Shown: positions 44,535-53,049, counted from the stretch's first letter. The stretch is DNA of 64,000 nucleotides from Leuconostoc citreum (GCF_004354555.1 NZ_PUFH01000005.1:62001-126000), one strand, 5' to 3'. Made by a program: numbers and translations. The notes: generated by a model not told the origin, from the sequence alone.

Positions 44535-44924
44535 ATAACGATATTATTAACGGTATTGGTAATGATAGCGCGCCTATTGTTGCGCTAGCTATATCGCAAA
44601 AAATATAGCGAGTAGTCAATATATCTGCTATGCAAGGCTTTCAAAATGTTGGCAATGCTTTTACTGCCTACGGTGTTTTTACCGCTGATGAAATCAAGCA
44701 AGTGAATGGTATCTGGTAAGTAATCAACTGTAATTTAGCTGGTGGTCATGATTTTGATTGGACGTATAAAGGTATGACAACACAACTAATACTGTTGGTA
44801 TTTTATTTGGTAAGTGCGGTATTATATGACTTAATGCAAACGCATTCATTAAACTATAATTTGCTTGTAATTAGTCAGCTAAATTTGTATATTAAATCTA
44901 GAATAAATTGGGTGAGTATACAAA
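44535..44924 (+). other. Scrambled phage structural remnants
   Basis: Broken frames give NDIINGIGNDSAPIVALAIS, then NISAMQGFQNVGNAFTAYGV and FTADEIKQVNGIW, with stops between. These look like pieces of terminase or portal genes joined by deletion. No intact gene. Confidence 0.5.
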
Positions 44925-45473
44925 ATGCAAATTTCGGTATCATTTATAAAAGATTATCTACCGGCAATAATTTCAGTTATAACGGTAGGATTTTTAATTT
45001 TAAACAGTTGGATTGGATTTAATAAGAATGTGGCTTCCTATGCTAATAACGTCGCCGTTTGGGATGTGATTGACAAAATCTACAATGAAAGCGTATTCTA
45101 TATAAATGTTGGGAACACCACACCCATCTACAATGTATTCGTAATCCGTGGTAGGCGTGGCGTGACGTTGAACACAGATTCAATAAACAAAAATTTACAA
45201 AGAGACGATATGGGATATTCGCGTTTAATCATACCTGGTCAACATAAATACAAAGCAGGTTCTATAATATTTAAAGGAATGGAAATTGGTAAAGGTGGTC
45301 TACCTGAAGAATATGCCATATTATTTACGGATTCAAGTGGTCATAAGTGGTTTAGAGGTTCTGACGGAAAATTAATCGAATTAAATTATGACTATTTTAG
45401 GAAGCTGACTGCAATGAGTAACCTTACCGCGCCCTTAGGTGATATGACAATAACTATATATTCTGATAAATAA
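44925..45473 (+). CDS. Cargo membrane protein, N-terminal helix plus beta-rich domain
   Basis: 182 residues: one strong hydrophobic helix (YLPAIISVITVGFLILNSWI), a short linker, then a soluble beta-rich domain with YINVGNTTPIYNVFVIRGRR and RLIIPGQHKYKAG. The NxGxxPxxxV pattern is shared with FGTNSGMMPSAFKFI in the gene at 42483. GGTGAG precedes the ATG. It replaces the deleted phage morphogenesis genes. Function unknown. Confidence 0.6.
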   Translation: MQISVSFIKDYLPAIISVITVGFLILNSWIGFNKNVASYANNVAVWDVIDKIYNESVFYINVGNTTPIYNVFVIRGRRGVTLNTDSINKNLQRDDMGYSRLIIPGQHKYKAGSIIFKGMEIGKGGLPEEYAILFTDSSGHKWFRGSDGKLIELNYDYFRKLTAMSNLTAPLGDMTITIYSDK

Positions 45474-45624
45474 CTGACATACAGGCCAAGGTTAATGCCT
45501 TACTAAATTAAATAGAGCCAAAAAAATTCTGTAAATAACATTGTAGTTAAAAATTATTGCTGTAGTAGGCGATAAGGTTTATGATTTATCTTAAAAGATA
45601 ACTAAAACATTGGAGGCGCGTAAT

Positions 45625-46227
45625 ATGGGATCACTTGCTAAGGACAAAGCTGAGAAAATTAAAGGTCTTCTTAAAGAAAACTATCCACGAATAATAGTCG
45701 AAAAATTGCCACAGGGTTTCGGAAAAGAAGAAATCGAAAAAACGAAAATATCTTTTTTGAAAAGTGATGGCCCTTTTGACGGGTTTGGGACTGTTTACGG
45801 AAAATGTTCGTCAAAAGCGCAACGAAATTATCAATATGTCTTTGTTTCAGTGATTGACGACGGGAAAGTTGCTGTAGTTGGGAAAACCTCATTTTGGGAT
45901 ACACGTCTTGAGAATGGTAACATAGATCCAGATTCGTCTGAAAAATACAACTTAGGTGACTTATACCGGCCATATTCAAGAAAAAAATCAAGCCCCACAG
46001 CACAGGCAATTACCGCGCATTATCAAGGTGAATCGGTTTCTGACGTGAACGAAAAAATAACCTATGCAGTCATTATCCCAATTGATAACAGTGGATTTGA
46101 CACAGAAGAGGTTAAAGCGAGACAACAAAATGATGCAGATAAACACACACATGAGCAAGAAAAAATTATAGGGGATCTGATACTAGATGAGTTTGATATT
46201 CTAAACAGTAACTCACACAAACGTTGA
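45625..46227 (+). CDS. Hypothetical soluble protein at the right end of the phage remnant
   Basis: 200 residues from ATG 45625 (GGAGG 8 bp upstream). An N-terminal amphipathic helix (AKDKAEKIKGLLKENYPRII) is followed by a beta-rich core (NYQYVFVSVIDDGKVAVVGK, TYAVIIPIDNSGFD) and a charged His-containing C-terminal helix. No signal, membrane segment or recognised family. It has its own terminator and sits next to the attachment repeat, where accessory genes are commonly found. Confidence 0.5.
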   Translation: MGSLAKDKAEKIKGLLKENYPRIIVEKLPQGFGKEEIEKTKISFLKSDGPFDGFGTVYGKCSSKAQRNYQYVFVSVIDDGKVAVVGKTSFWDTRLENGNIDPDSSEKYNLGDLYRPYSRKKSSPTAQAITAHYQGESVSDVNEKITYAVIIPIDNSGFDTEEVKARQQNDADKHTHEQEKIIGDLILDEFDILNSNSHKR

Positions 46228-46245
46228 AAATTTATATGTGCTAAA

Positions 46246-46279
46246 AACCTGACAGGATTAGTCTCTGGTCGGGTTTTTT
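46246..46279 (+). terminator. Terminator at the right end of the phage remnant
   Basis: AACCTGAC pairs with GTCGGGTT (8 bp, one G-T), followed by six T. It ends the gene at 45625-46227. Confidence 0.8.
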
Positions 46280-46385
46280 ATGTGAAGTCATTGTAGCCAT
46301 AAACTATAAAAATAGTGAAAACCAATGAATACTATCAATAACTTTAAGTAGCTCAAAAGCCTTACACACCAACGTTTAAGCAACA

Positions 46386-46430
46386 AAAAACCGCTCTATC
46401 AGCAATCCTGATAAAACGGTCAATATGCGT
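46386..46430. repeat. Right 45-bp direct repeat (attR-like) at the tRNA-Arg 3' end
   Basis: Matches 40485-40529 at 42 of 45 positions. It includes the last five bases of the tRNA gene and the minus-strand hairpin (ATCAGGATTGCTGAT flanked by ACCG/CGGT, then T-run) that terminates the tRNA transcript. Phage integrases often use tRNA 3' ends as attachment sites. Confidence 0.7.
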
Positions 46431-46499
46431 TGAGGGGGAGTCGAACCCTCGACCTGCCGGGTAGAAACCGGCTGCTCTATCCAGCTGAGCTACCAACGC
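46426..46499 (-). tRNA. tRNA-Arg (anticodon TCT)
   Basis: 74 nt cloverleaf on the minus strand: acceptor GCGTTGG with TCAACGC and discriminator A, D arm GCTC..GAGC, anticodon stem GCCGG/CCGGC around TTTCTAC (anticodon TCT), and T arm GAGGGTTCGACTCCC. The 3' CCA is not encoded. It reads AGA/AGG codons. Confidence 0.96.
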
Positions 46500-46611
46500 A
46501 ATGCAAAATATATCATACCATAGTCCGCTCAAAATTTAAAGATTTATACAACAGTTTTGAAAAAAAGATTTTCATAGTATACTATAGTTATTGTTAGTCT
46601 GGAGAAAAAAT

Positions 46612-47130
46612 ATGAGAAAAGCTTTCCTTGCCTTAGCGGCGGTAATCATTGCCTTGTTAGTGGCTTTAATTACATTTAATCAACAACCTAAATATGCTGA
46701 TGTCTCGATGCCACAATCAGACTATCGGCATTTGAAGCAGTCGCGTGAAGACATTCAGTCTTTTGTTCATGCGCTCAATCAATTTGACTATACTAAGCCA
46801 AAAACCATGACAGCCATTGAACAGCAGGCGGATCAAGTGATTAAGCATAACAGTAAAAATTTGAGTAACTCAGATGCACAAGCCTTAAGGGATGCTTTTT
46901 ATGGATCGCAAGGAATTGTAACCATTGTCCAAACAGCTAAAAAGGGTCATTATAATATTGATGCGAGTGTTGCATCACGATTCCATGATCGTTTTGATAC
47001 GATTATCATGATGTCAGTCAATGCGATTAATAAAAGTTCAGCTCAGCGTGCAGATATCGTGACTCAAATGAAAAAAGACTTAAATATTGAAGCTGATATT
47101 TACAAGATTGGCGCAAAGAATGAAGAATAG
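46612..47130 (+). CDS. Hypothetical membrane-anchored extracytoplasmic protein
   Basis: 172 residues from ATG 46612 (CTGGAG upstream). An N-terminal signal anchor (AFLALAAVIIALLVALITF) is followed by a helical soluble domain rich in Gln/Asp/Lys. No catalytic motif or family recognised. A small terminator separates it from the TetR gene 38 bp downstream, so the two may or may not be linked. Confidence 0.55.
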   Translation: MRKAFLALAAVIIALLVALITFNQQPKYADVSMPQSDYRHLKQSREDIQSFVHALNQFDYTKPKTMTAIEQQADQVIKHNSKNLSNSDAQALRDAFYGSQGIVTIVQTAKKGHYNIDASVASRFHDRFDTIIMMSVNAINKSSAQRADIVTQMKKDLNIEADIYKIGAKNEE

Positions 47131-47152
47131 CACAGTCATTGTGCTTTTTTGC
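47129..47152 (+). terminator. Small terminator
   Basis: AGCACA / TGTGCT (6-bp stem, 5-nt loop) followed by six T, directly at the stop of the preceding gene. Confidence 0.7.
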
Positions 47153-47167
47153 TTTTAGAAGGGAATC

Positions 47168-47746
47168 ATGATGTCTGAAAAAAAAGATGCACGAATTATC
47201 AGAACAAAAAAGAATATTCAAGAAGCAGCCGTCATTTTAATGACGACACAACCTGATTTCTCGATTACAACGCTACTGGACAAAGCACAAACGACCCGCG
47301 GCACATTCTATAAATATTATCAAAATAAGCCTCACCTGATTGATGATGTCAACGATAATTTGTTATTGGAGCTCACGCAGCATATCCAAGGCCAGTTTCA
47401 CGTGGTCAAAATGATTCGGGCAATCAGTGACCGAGCTGCATTTTATAATGCGGTCTTAAACTTAAACACAAATACCAGCTATTTCAACACACTAATGACA
47501 CGTATGCGTTCGCAAGTAACTTTACAATTAGCAGGGGTTACTGATGATTATGAAAAACGTAAACTTATGTTTCAATGGGAGGTCGTTATCGGTGGATTTT
47601 GGGCACTTATTGCTGCTTGGTTAGCAGATAATATGGATATCAATCAAACGATTTTATTACAAGAGTTTACTGATATTTTACGTGTCAACACAACTGGTGC
47701 AACCCAAACTGGTTTATCATTATTTGACTTTTCTGAAGTCGTGTAG
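47168..47746 (+). CDS. TetR/AcrR family transcriptional regulator
   Basis: 192 residues. The N-terminal helix-turn-helix (IIRTKKNIQEAAVILM, FSITTLLDKAQTTRGTFYKY and YQNKPHLIDDV) is diagnostic of TetR regulators; the C-terminal ligand domain is AcrR-like with FQWEVVIGGFWALIAAWL. AGAAGGGAAT precedes the ATG. Its target is not apparent; no transporter or divergent gene stands beside it. Confidence 0.9.
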   Translation: MMSEKKDARIIRTKKNIQEAAVILMTTQPDFSITTLLDKAQTTRGTFYKYYQNKPHLIDDVNDNLLLELTQHIQGQFHVVKMIRAISDRAAFYNAVLNLNTNTSYFNTLMTRMRSQVTLQLAGVTDDYEKRKLMFQWEVVIGGFWALIAAWLADNMDINQTILLQEFTDILRVNTTGATQTGLSLFDFSEVV

Positions 47747-47764
47747 GAACTGGGTTCGTTTGTC

Positions 47765-47793
47765 TTGACGTGAGTTAATAAATTTGTTATGAT
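47765..47793 (+). promoter_or_regulatory. Promoter of rplU-rpmA
   Basis: TTGACG (47765-47770), a 17-bp spacer and TATGAT (47788-47793). Confidence 0.75.
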
Positions 47794-47799
47794 TGAAAA

Positions 47800-47895
47800 G
47801 TTGTTAGCGAAGCTACAACCACTCGGAACAGGTAGAAGTACGTGTCGGACAAGGGCCGACCCGCCTGGAATGGTGAGTCTAAGTATAAGGAGAAT
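47800..47895 (+). promoter_or_regulatory. Ribosomal protein L21 leader
   Basis: The 100-nt untranslated leader contains several short stems (GTTGTTAGCGAAGCTACAAC and GTGTCGGACAAGGGCCGACC regions) and CCGCCTGGAATGG before the rplU ribosome site. Its place before rplU and its layout fit the L21 leader, through which L21 limits its own operon in Firmicutes. Confidence 0.75.
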
Positions 47896-47901
47896 CCAAT
47901 A

Positions 47902-48201
47902 ATGGCATATGCAATTATTGTAACAGGCGGCAAGCAATATAAAGTCGCTGAAGGTGACACAATCTTCGTTGAAAAGCTTGATGCTGCCGAAGGTGAAAAA
48001 GTTTTTTTTGACCAAGTTATCTTGGTAGACGGCAAAGTAGGTGCACCTTTCGTCGAAGGTGCTAAGGTTGCTGGTACTGTCGAAAAGCAAGGCAAGCAAA
48101 AGAAAGTTGTTACTTTCAAGTACAAGGCTAAGAAGAACATGCATTCTAAGCAAGGTCACCGCCAACCATATACACGCGTGAAGATTGATTCAATCGCGTA
48201 A
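47902..48201 (+). CDS. rplU: 50S ribosomal protein L21
   Basis: 99 residues from ATG 47902, preceded by AAGGAG; the longer frame from 47842 runs through the RNA leader and is not translated. [20 protein letters not shown] at the N-terminus and [19 protein letters not shown] at the C-terminus are typical L21. It binds 23S rRNA together with L20. rpmA follows after 28 bp. Confidence 0.97.
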   Translation: MAYAIIVTGGKQYKVAEGDTIFVEKLDAAEGEKVFFDQVILVDGKVGAPFVEGAKVAGTVEKQGKQKKVVTFKYKAKKNMHSKQGHRQPYTRVKIDSIA

Positions 48202-48229
48202 TCATTACTTGTAAAGGAGAAATAGACTT

Positions 48230-48547
48230 ATGTTGATGAATCAAGAAAACTTGCAAATGTTCGCTCACCACAAAGGTGGCGGATCTTCAGCCAACGGTCG
48301 TGACTCAGCTGGACGTCGTTTGGGAACTAAAGTTGCCGACGGTCAAGCTTTGACAGCTGGCTCAATCATTTATCGCCAACGTGGCACACACATCTATCCT
48401 GGTGTGAATGTTAAAAAGGGTGGCGATGACACATTGTTTGCTTTGACAGATGGTGTTGTTAAGTTCGAACGTAAAGGTCGTGACAAGCGTCAAGTATCTG
48501 TTTACACACGTGAACAATACAACGATATCCTTGCTGCTGCAAAGTAA
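48230..48547 (+). CDS. rpmA: 50S ribosomal protein L27 with cleavable N-terminal extension
   Basis: 105 residues. The mature part begins at [20 protein letters not shown] and carries the usual [15 protein letters not shown] and VKFERKGRD motifs. Before it lies the extension [11 protein letters not shown], matching the Firmicutes L27 pre-sequence cut by the cysteine protease Prp between Phe and Ala; removal is needed because the L27 N-terminus reaches the peptidyl-transferase centre. AAAGGAG precedes the ATG. The prp (ysxB) gene normally found between rplU and rpmA is absent here. Confidence 0.97.
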   Translation: MLMNQENLQMFAHHKGGGSSANGRDSAGRRLGTKVADGQALTAGSIIYRQRGTHIYPGVNVKKGGDDTLFALTDGVVKFERKGRDKRQVSVYTREQYNDILAAAK

Positions 48548-48562
48548 GCAAAAGTCATCAAA

Positions 48563-48595
48563 AAGCGCAATCATTTAATTGATTACGCTTTTTTT
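48563..48595 (+). terminator. Terminator of rplU-rpmA
   Basis: AAGCGCAATCA pairs with TGATTACGCTT (11 bp, one mismatch), 6-nt loop, followed by T-run. Confidence 0.92.
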
Positions 48596-48674
48596 ATGCC
48601 AAAAATATGAGCAATTTTTGCTGATGAATAATGTGATATAATGAAAATATCGATTAAACAAAAAGGATAGACTA

Positions 48675-49775
48675 GTGAAGATGGCTAAATATTTTGAAGC
48701 ACGTATTGCAAAGTTACAAAGATTATTAGAAAAACTTGAACTTGATGGTATGATTGTATATCAAGGTGCCAATACAAAATATTTAACGGGTTTTGATGGT
48801 GGAACAGGCGAAGGTGTCGTGGTAGTAAGTCGCACACAAGCATGTCTGATTACCGATGCACGTTACGAAGAAGATTATCGTCATCGTTTGCCTGAAAATG
48901 TCGATTTTAAAGTCACACGTGCCTATTATGAAGCTGCTGTCGAGACGGTTATTGCATTTGGCATTAAACAGCTGGCATTTGAAGCGACATTGCCGTACAA
49001 CGTATATGATTTAATGGATCAGCTGCTGCCTGCAGATATTACATTTGATGCGTTGCCCGATGCAGTTGAAACATTGCGAGAAGTCAAAGATACAGTTGAA
49101 TTAGAAGCATTGCGTTTGGCAGCAAAAGCATCCGTTCAAGCTTTTAATGATCTGCTACAATTTATCAAAGTTGGCATGACAGAAAAACAAGTTGCTAATG
49201 AGTTGGATCGCCTGCAAAAACATTATGGTGCTGAAAAGGCTTCATTTGATACCATTGTGGCTTCAGGTTATCGTTCCGCGCTGCCTCATGGCGAGGCAAC
49301 AGATAAAATCATTGAACTAGGCGATCTCGTTACCATTGATTTTGGCTATTATGTCAATGGCTATACATCAGATGTGACACGCACAATTGCGATGGGCACT
49401 ATCAGTGATGAATTACGTGAAGTTTATGCTGTTGTTAAGCAAGCTAATGAAAACGCTATTGATATCGTTAAACCAGGCATTTCAGGCAGTGAGATTGATA
49501 GTGTTGCGCGAGAATACATTACAAATCACGGTTTTGGCGAATTCTATAATCATTCAACTGGGCATGGTGTTGGTCTTGATATACATGAAGGACCAGCTTT
49601 GAGTTCACGATCAAGTGATGAAATGCAATCGGGACATCTATTAACGATTGAACCAGGAATCTATTTGCCAGGTAAGGGTGGCGTCCGAATTGAGGACGAT
49701 GTCATTGTCACGTCAGATGGTTACGAGAACTTGACAGAAGGTATTACGAAGTCGTTAGTTATTATTGAAGGTTAG
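48675..49775 (+). CDS. Aminopeptidase P family (Xaa-Pro peptidase)
   Basis: 366 residues; GTG 48675 has AAGGA 8 bp upstream, better spaced than the ATG two codons later. The N-terminal creatinase domain (VYQGANTKYLTGFDGGTGEG) precedes a pita-bread metallopeptidase domain with the five metal ligands in order: LVTIDFGYYVNGYTSDVTRT (two Asp), HSTGHGVGLDIHEGP (His), TIEPGIY (Glu) and GGVRIEDDV (Glu). It removes N-terminal residues before Pro, useful for casein-type peptides. Often followed by efp, but not here. Confidence 0.92.
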   Translation: MKMAKYFEARIAKLQRLLEKLELDGMIVYQGANTKYLTGFDGGTGEGVVVVSRTQACLITDARYEEDYRHRLPENVDFKVTRAYYEAAVETVIAFGIKQLAFEATLPYNVYDLMDQLLPADITFDALPDAVETLREVKDTVELEALRLAAKASVQAFNDLLQFIKVGMTEKQVANELDRLQKHYGAEKASFDTIVASGYRSALPHGEATDKIIELGDLVTIDFGYYVNGYTSDVTRTIAMGTISDELREVYAVVKQANENAIDIVKPGISGSEIDSVAREYITNHGFGEFYNHSTGHGVGLDIHEGPALSSRSSDEMQSGHLLTIEPGIYLPGKGGVRIEDDVIVTSDGYENLTEGITKSLVIIEG

Positions 49776-49776
49776 T

Positions 49777-50223
49777 ATGGCCACACAGAGGTTAGATTTT
49801 TTAGTATTTTATCGCGGTAATCTTGTTACCGGGTTTGATTATATTTATGCCAAGCGTCATGAAGGACATGCTTTTCTGCAATATGACGACAAATCACAAG
49901 AAGCAAAAAACATCCTTGATCCAAGGTTTGATTTCTATAATCCACACTTTAATGATGCTGGAGAACCATTTAATTGGCGCTATAAGGAACCTTGGCTAGA
50001 TATGACGGATAAATGGGATGATTTTGCTCCCGAAGTGTTAAGTTATATTAATACTTGGATGGGTGAATATCGTGGGCCTTCTTATCCAGACCCTAGTTTG
50101 AATGATGAATGGGGTGTACGCTTCAAGTTACCTAATCAACGCGAACAAATTATTTGGGGCTTAAATGCATTTCCAGCTAACTTGCAGGCGTTTGTGGCGT
50201 TTTTATCGGAATTTCGCGAATAA
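49777..50223 (+). CDS. Hypothetical acidic protein
   Basis: 148 residues from ATG 49777 (GAAGG 5 bp upstream), 1 bp after the aminopeptidase. Rich in Trp, Tyr, Phe and Asp (FNWRYKEPWLDMTDKWDDFA, EYRGPSYPDPSLNDEWGVRF); no membrane segment or signal. No family recognised. Probably co-transcribed with the aminopeptidase and ended by the palindromic terminator just after it. Confidence 0.65.
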   Translation: MATQRLDFLVFYRGNLVTGFDYIYAKRHEGHAFLQYDDKSQEAKNILDPRFDFYNPHFNDAGEPFNWRYKEPWLDMTDKWDDFAPEVLSYINTWMGEYRGPSYPDPSLNDEWGVRFKLPNQREQIIWGLNAFPANLQAFVAFLSEFRE

Positions 50224-50248
50224 AGTGTCGCAGCTGCGGCACTTTTTT
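50223..50248 (+). terminator. Palindromic terminator
   Basis: AAGTGTCGCAG / CTGCGGCACTT (11 bp, essentially no loop in the drawn form) followed by six T. Confidence 0.85.
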
Positions 50249-50293
50249 GTTATCGTCACGGTTGCTTCCACTTTAAATGAAAGGTGTTAGCTT

Positions 50294-50910
50294 ATGGATT
50301 TTTATACATCGGATACGCATTTTTATCATCAAGATTTGTTGCTGAGTCAAATTTTTTCGCCAAGAAAACAATTTTTGACTGTTGAGGATATGAATGAGAC
50401 AATTATTGCCAACTGGAATAGCAAGGTCAAGCCAACAGATACTGTTTATCATCTTGGCGATATCAGTATGAAATTTACTAAGCCACCAAAGCTTATTATG
50501 TCAGAAACATTGGCCATCTTAAAACGATTGCACGGAAATTTTATCATTATCAAAGGAAACCATGATCAAACCGCTCTTTTAAAGTTTTTAAAACAAAACA
50601 ACGATATCACAGCTAACCAAAAACCAAAATTTACAATTCACGAAGTGGGCACCAGAGTTAAGTTTGCGCATTATGAAGTTTTTTTAACGCATTATCCATT
50701 GATTTTTGGTATGACAAAAAATCAAATCAACTTACATGGCCACATTCACAATTATGCAATGCCTCACCAAGAGAATATTAATGTCGGTATCGACTCACCT
50801 GAAATAGGTTATTTACCAAAAATAGTGTGCCTTTTGGTGCACCACTCAGTCAAAACGAAGTAATCGAAATGATTCAAGCCAAGCGTCATCACATGCTGCG
50901 TAATCGCTAA
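50294..50910 (+). CDS. Metallophosphoesterase, frameshifted at the 3' end
   Basis: The frame from 50294 to 50863 gives 189 residues with the calcineurin-like motifs YTSDTHFYH, YHLGDISMKF, IIKGNHDQ, VFLTHYPLIF and LHGHIHNY, so the catalytic core is complete. In the last part the frame runs into IVCLLVHHSVKTK. One extra A in the A5 run at 50818-50822 would instead continue as LPKNSVPFGAPLSQNEVIEM and end at 50908-50910, a natural-looking C-terminus. A 1-base deletion or a sequencing error therefore changes the final 14-30 residues. GAAAGG precedes the ATG. Substrate unknown. Confidence 0.8.
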
Positions 50911-50938
50911 TATCATTTTATTGAAAGGAAGCTAATCA

Positions 50939-52291
50939 ATGGCAACTGAGACCATTCATCTCTTACATACAAATGATATGCATTCGCACATAGAAAATTG
51001 GCCAAGAATTTTGCGATTTTTATTGCAAAAAAAGCAAGCTTATCAGCAGAGTTATACGTTTGATATTGGTGATGCCATTGATCGACTGAATCCTTTGACT
51101 GATGCGACAATGGGACAGGCAAATGTACAACTCATGAATGGCGTACACTATGATGGTGTGACTATTGGTAATAATGAGGGACTTGTATTATCGCACGATG
51201 CTATGAATCATTTGTACGATCATGCCAATTTTGATGTTTTGTTAGCAAACTTGACGGAAATGCCAAAAGCTAATCAACCAACTTGGGCCAAACCTTATAA
51301 AATTGTGACCACGGAATTAGGCACTAAATTAGCAATTATTGGCATGACAGCACCTTATGAATTGACTTATCCGTCACTTGATTGGCAACCACATGAAGTC
51401 GAAGATACACTGAATCAATTGTTGCCGAAGCTACAACCTATAACCGATGGTATTATTTTGTTATCACACCTAGGCTTACCGACAGATGAAGCCATTGCCA
51501 AAAAATATGATATTGATGTGATTATTGGCGCACATACGCATCACTTATTAGAACATGGTAAACTGGTTAATGGGACGTTACTTGCTGGGGCTGGACGTTA
51601 TGGTGAACATATTGGTGATATTACTTTAAAGCTCAATCAGCACAAAATTATTGAAAAAACAGCTATGACTGTGCCAACATATGAATTAGCCGAAGAATCA
51701 GGCGATTATGAGCTGATACGTAGCTGGTTAGCGTACGGGCGAGATGCCTTATCTGCACAAAAAGTTGCGGTATTACCCAGAAGTATTACTACTGATGAAC
51801 AGGTCTATGATGGGTTGCGTGCGCTAAAACAATATTTTTCAGTCCCCGTGTCAATGCTATCTACTGGCATGTTTGTTGAAGACCTGCCAGTAGGTGAACT
51901 CAATCGATATGATTTATTGGAGAGTATGCCACATGCAATCAACCCGATGGTAATTACATTAACTGGCGCCGAAATTTACACCTTGTTTGCTGAAATAGAT
52001 AAACAGCAGCAACGTTTGTCGAGTTTGGCACTGAAGGGAAGCGGATTTCGTGGCAAAATCTTTGGATATATGCGATTTGATGGTATTGATCGCCAACGTG
52101 ACCATAAAATTTTATACTTAGGCCAAGAAATACAGCAGCAGCGCCATTATCAAATCGCTACTTTAGATCATTATAAATGGGTACCTTTTTTTCCAGTCAT
52201 TCAAGATGTACCTGCCAAAATTTCGTTAGATATTTTGTTGCGTGAGTTAATGGCAAATTATTACGAGAAAAAGTACAACGCACGCAAGTAA
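50939..52291 (+). CDS. 5'-nucleotidase/2',3'-cyclic phosphodiesterase-like metallophosphatase
   Basis: 450 residues. N-terminal metallophosphatase domain: LLHTNDMHSHIENWPRI, FDIGDAIDRLN, VTIGNNEGL, ILLSHLGLPTDE and GAHTHHLLEHG. C-terminal 5'-nucleotidase domain from about 270 (VPVSMLSTGMFVEDLPVGEL, ALKGSGFRG). No signal peptide, so cytosolic, like the YunD group of Bacilli. It stands directly before yutD, an arrangement common in Lactobacillales. GAAAGGAAG precedes the ATG. Confidence 0.88.
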   Translation: MATETIHLLHTNDMHSHIENWPRILRFLLQKKQAYQQSYTFDIGDAIDRLNPLTDATMGQANVQLMNGVHYDGVTIGNNEGLVLSHDAMNHLYDHANFDVLLANLTEMPKANQPTWAKPYKIVTTELGTKLAIIGMTAPYELTYPSLDWQPHEVEDTLNQLLPKLQPITDGIILLSHLGLPTDEAIAKKYDIDVIIGAHTHHLLEHGKLVNGTLLAGAGRYGEHIGDITLKLNQHKIIEKTAMTVPTYELAEESGDYELIRSWLAYGRDALSAQKVAVLPRSITTDEQVYDGLRALKQYFSVPVSMLSTGMFVEDLPVGELNRYDLLESMPHAINPMVITLTGAEIYTLFAEIDKQQQRLSSLALKGSGFRGKIFGYMRFDGIDRQRDHKILYLGQEIQQQRHYQIATLDHYKWVPFFPVIQDVPAKISLDILLRELMANYYEKKYNARK

Positions 52292-52305
52292 AGGAAGGGG
52301 AAGCG

Positions 52306-52842
52306 ATGGATCGCGATACACTAAAAGAACGAACGCGCTTACAACAAGAAGAGCGTAAAAGCGCCTACAAGATTAACCAAGAGGCTAACGAAATTGAGAT
52401 TGATAAGTTAACACTTGAGTTAGTTGAAAACTTCAAAAATGCTTTTGATGCTGACATGTTAGCTGTACGTTATACGCCACTTATGGCACAATATGATTAT
52501 ATTGTTGGCGATATTTCAGCTGATCAACTGCGTTTAAAAGGTTTTTATCAAAATGACAGAAGCGTGTCAGAGCAACAAAAAATTATGACGCTACAAGACT
52601 ATTTATATGAATATGTTAATTTTGGCGCACCTTATTTTGTTTTAGAAAACATTAATCCGCGGCCATTTAAGTCAGAAGGACGTGCCAAAAGTAACGCTCG
52701 GCCACGTAAAAATGCAAATAAACGGTCAGTTGATACGACTAATCATAAGCCACGTGCAAGTAAAGCAAAAGTAGGTGCAAAAGTTGCACAACCTAATCAT
52801 AAAAAGAATGGGAAACGTGCCTTTATCATTAAACAAAAATAA
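52306..52842 (+). CDS. yutD: YutD family protein
   Basis: 178 residues. The middle part with LTLELVENFKNAFDADMLAV, YDYIVGDISADQLRLKGFY and YEYVNFGAPYFVLEN is the conserved YutD (DUF1027) domain; the C-terminal 55 residues are a Lys/Arg/Asn-rich basic tail. YutD-like proteins of Bacilli have no settled function. GGAAGGGG precedes the ATG, 12 bp after the nucleotidase, so the two form an operon. Confidence 0.88.
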   Translation: MDRDTLKERTRLQQEERKSAYKINQEANEIEIDKLTLELVENFKNAFDADMLAVRYTPLMAQYDYIVGDISADQLRLKGFYQNDRSVSEQQKIMTLQDYLYEYVNFGAPYFVLENINPRPFKSEGRAKSNARPRKNANKRSVDTTNHKPRASKAKVGAKVAQPNHKKNGKRAFIIKQK

Positions 52843-52870
52843 ACCTATCGATGAATTGATGGGTTTTTAT
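52840..52870 (+). terminator. Terminator after yutD
   Basis: AAACCTATC pairs with GATGGGTTT around GATGAATT, followed by T-run. Confidence 0.7.
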
Positions 52871-52875
52871 TTATA

Positions 52876-52903
52876 TAAAAAGCCGCAACCGAAGTTGCGA
52901 CTT
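52876..52903 (-). terminator. Terminator of tRNA-Glu
   Basis: On the minus strand GTCGCAAC-TTCG-GTTGCGGC followed by T5: an 8-bp stem with a stable UUCG loop. Confidence 0.9.
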
Positions 52904-52907
52904 GATA

Positions 52908-52979
52908 TAGCTCGTGAGAGAATCGAACTCTCGATTCCGCCGTGAAAGGGCAGCGTCTTAGCCACTTGACCAACGAGCC
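52908..52979 (-). tRNA. tRNA-Glu (anticodon TTC)
   Basis: 72 nt on the minus strand: acceptor GGCTCGT with ACGAGCT and discriminator A, D arm GTCAAGTGGCTAAGAC, anticodon stem-loop GCTGCC-CTTTCAC-GGCGG (anticodon TTC) and T arm GAGAGTTCGATTCTC. CCA not encoded. Confidence 0.95.
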
Positions 52980-53049
52980 ATGGTCAGTGTTGTTTATAGA
53001 ACGAAACAACTATATTAGTGTATCAAGATTAAAAGTATCAGTCAAGTAA

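Noticed and set aside
47842-47901. N-terminal extension of L21
   Set aside because: This part is the structured RNA leader; the conserved L21 start is at 47902 with AAGGAG upstream.
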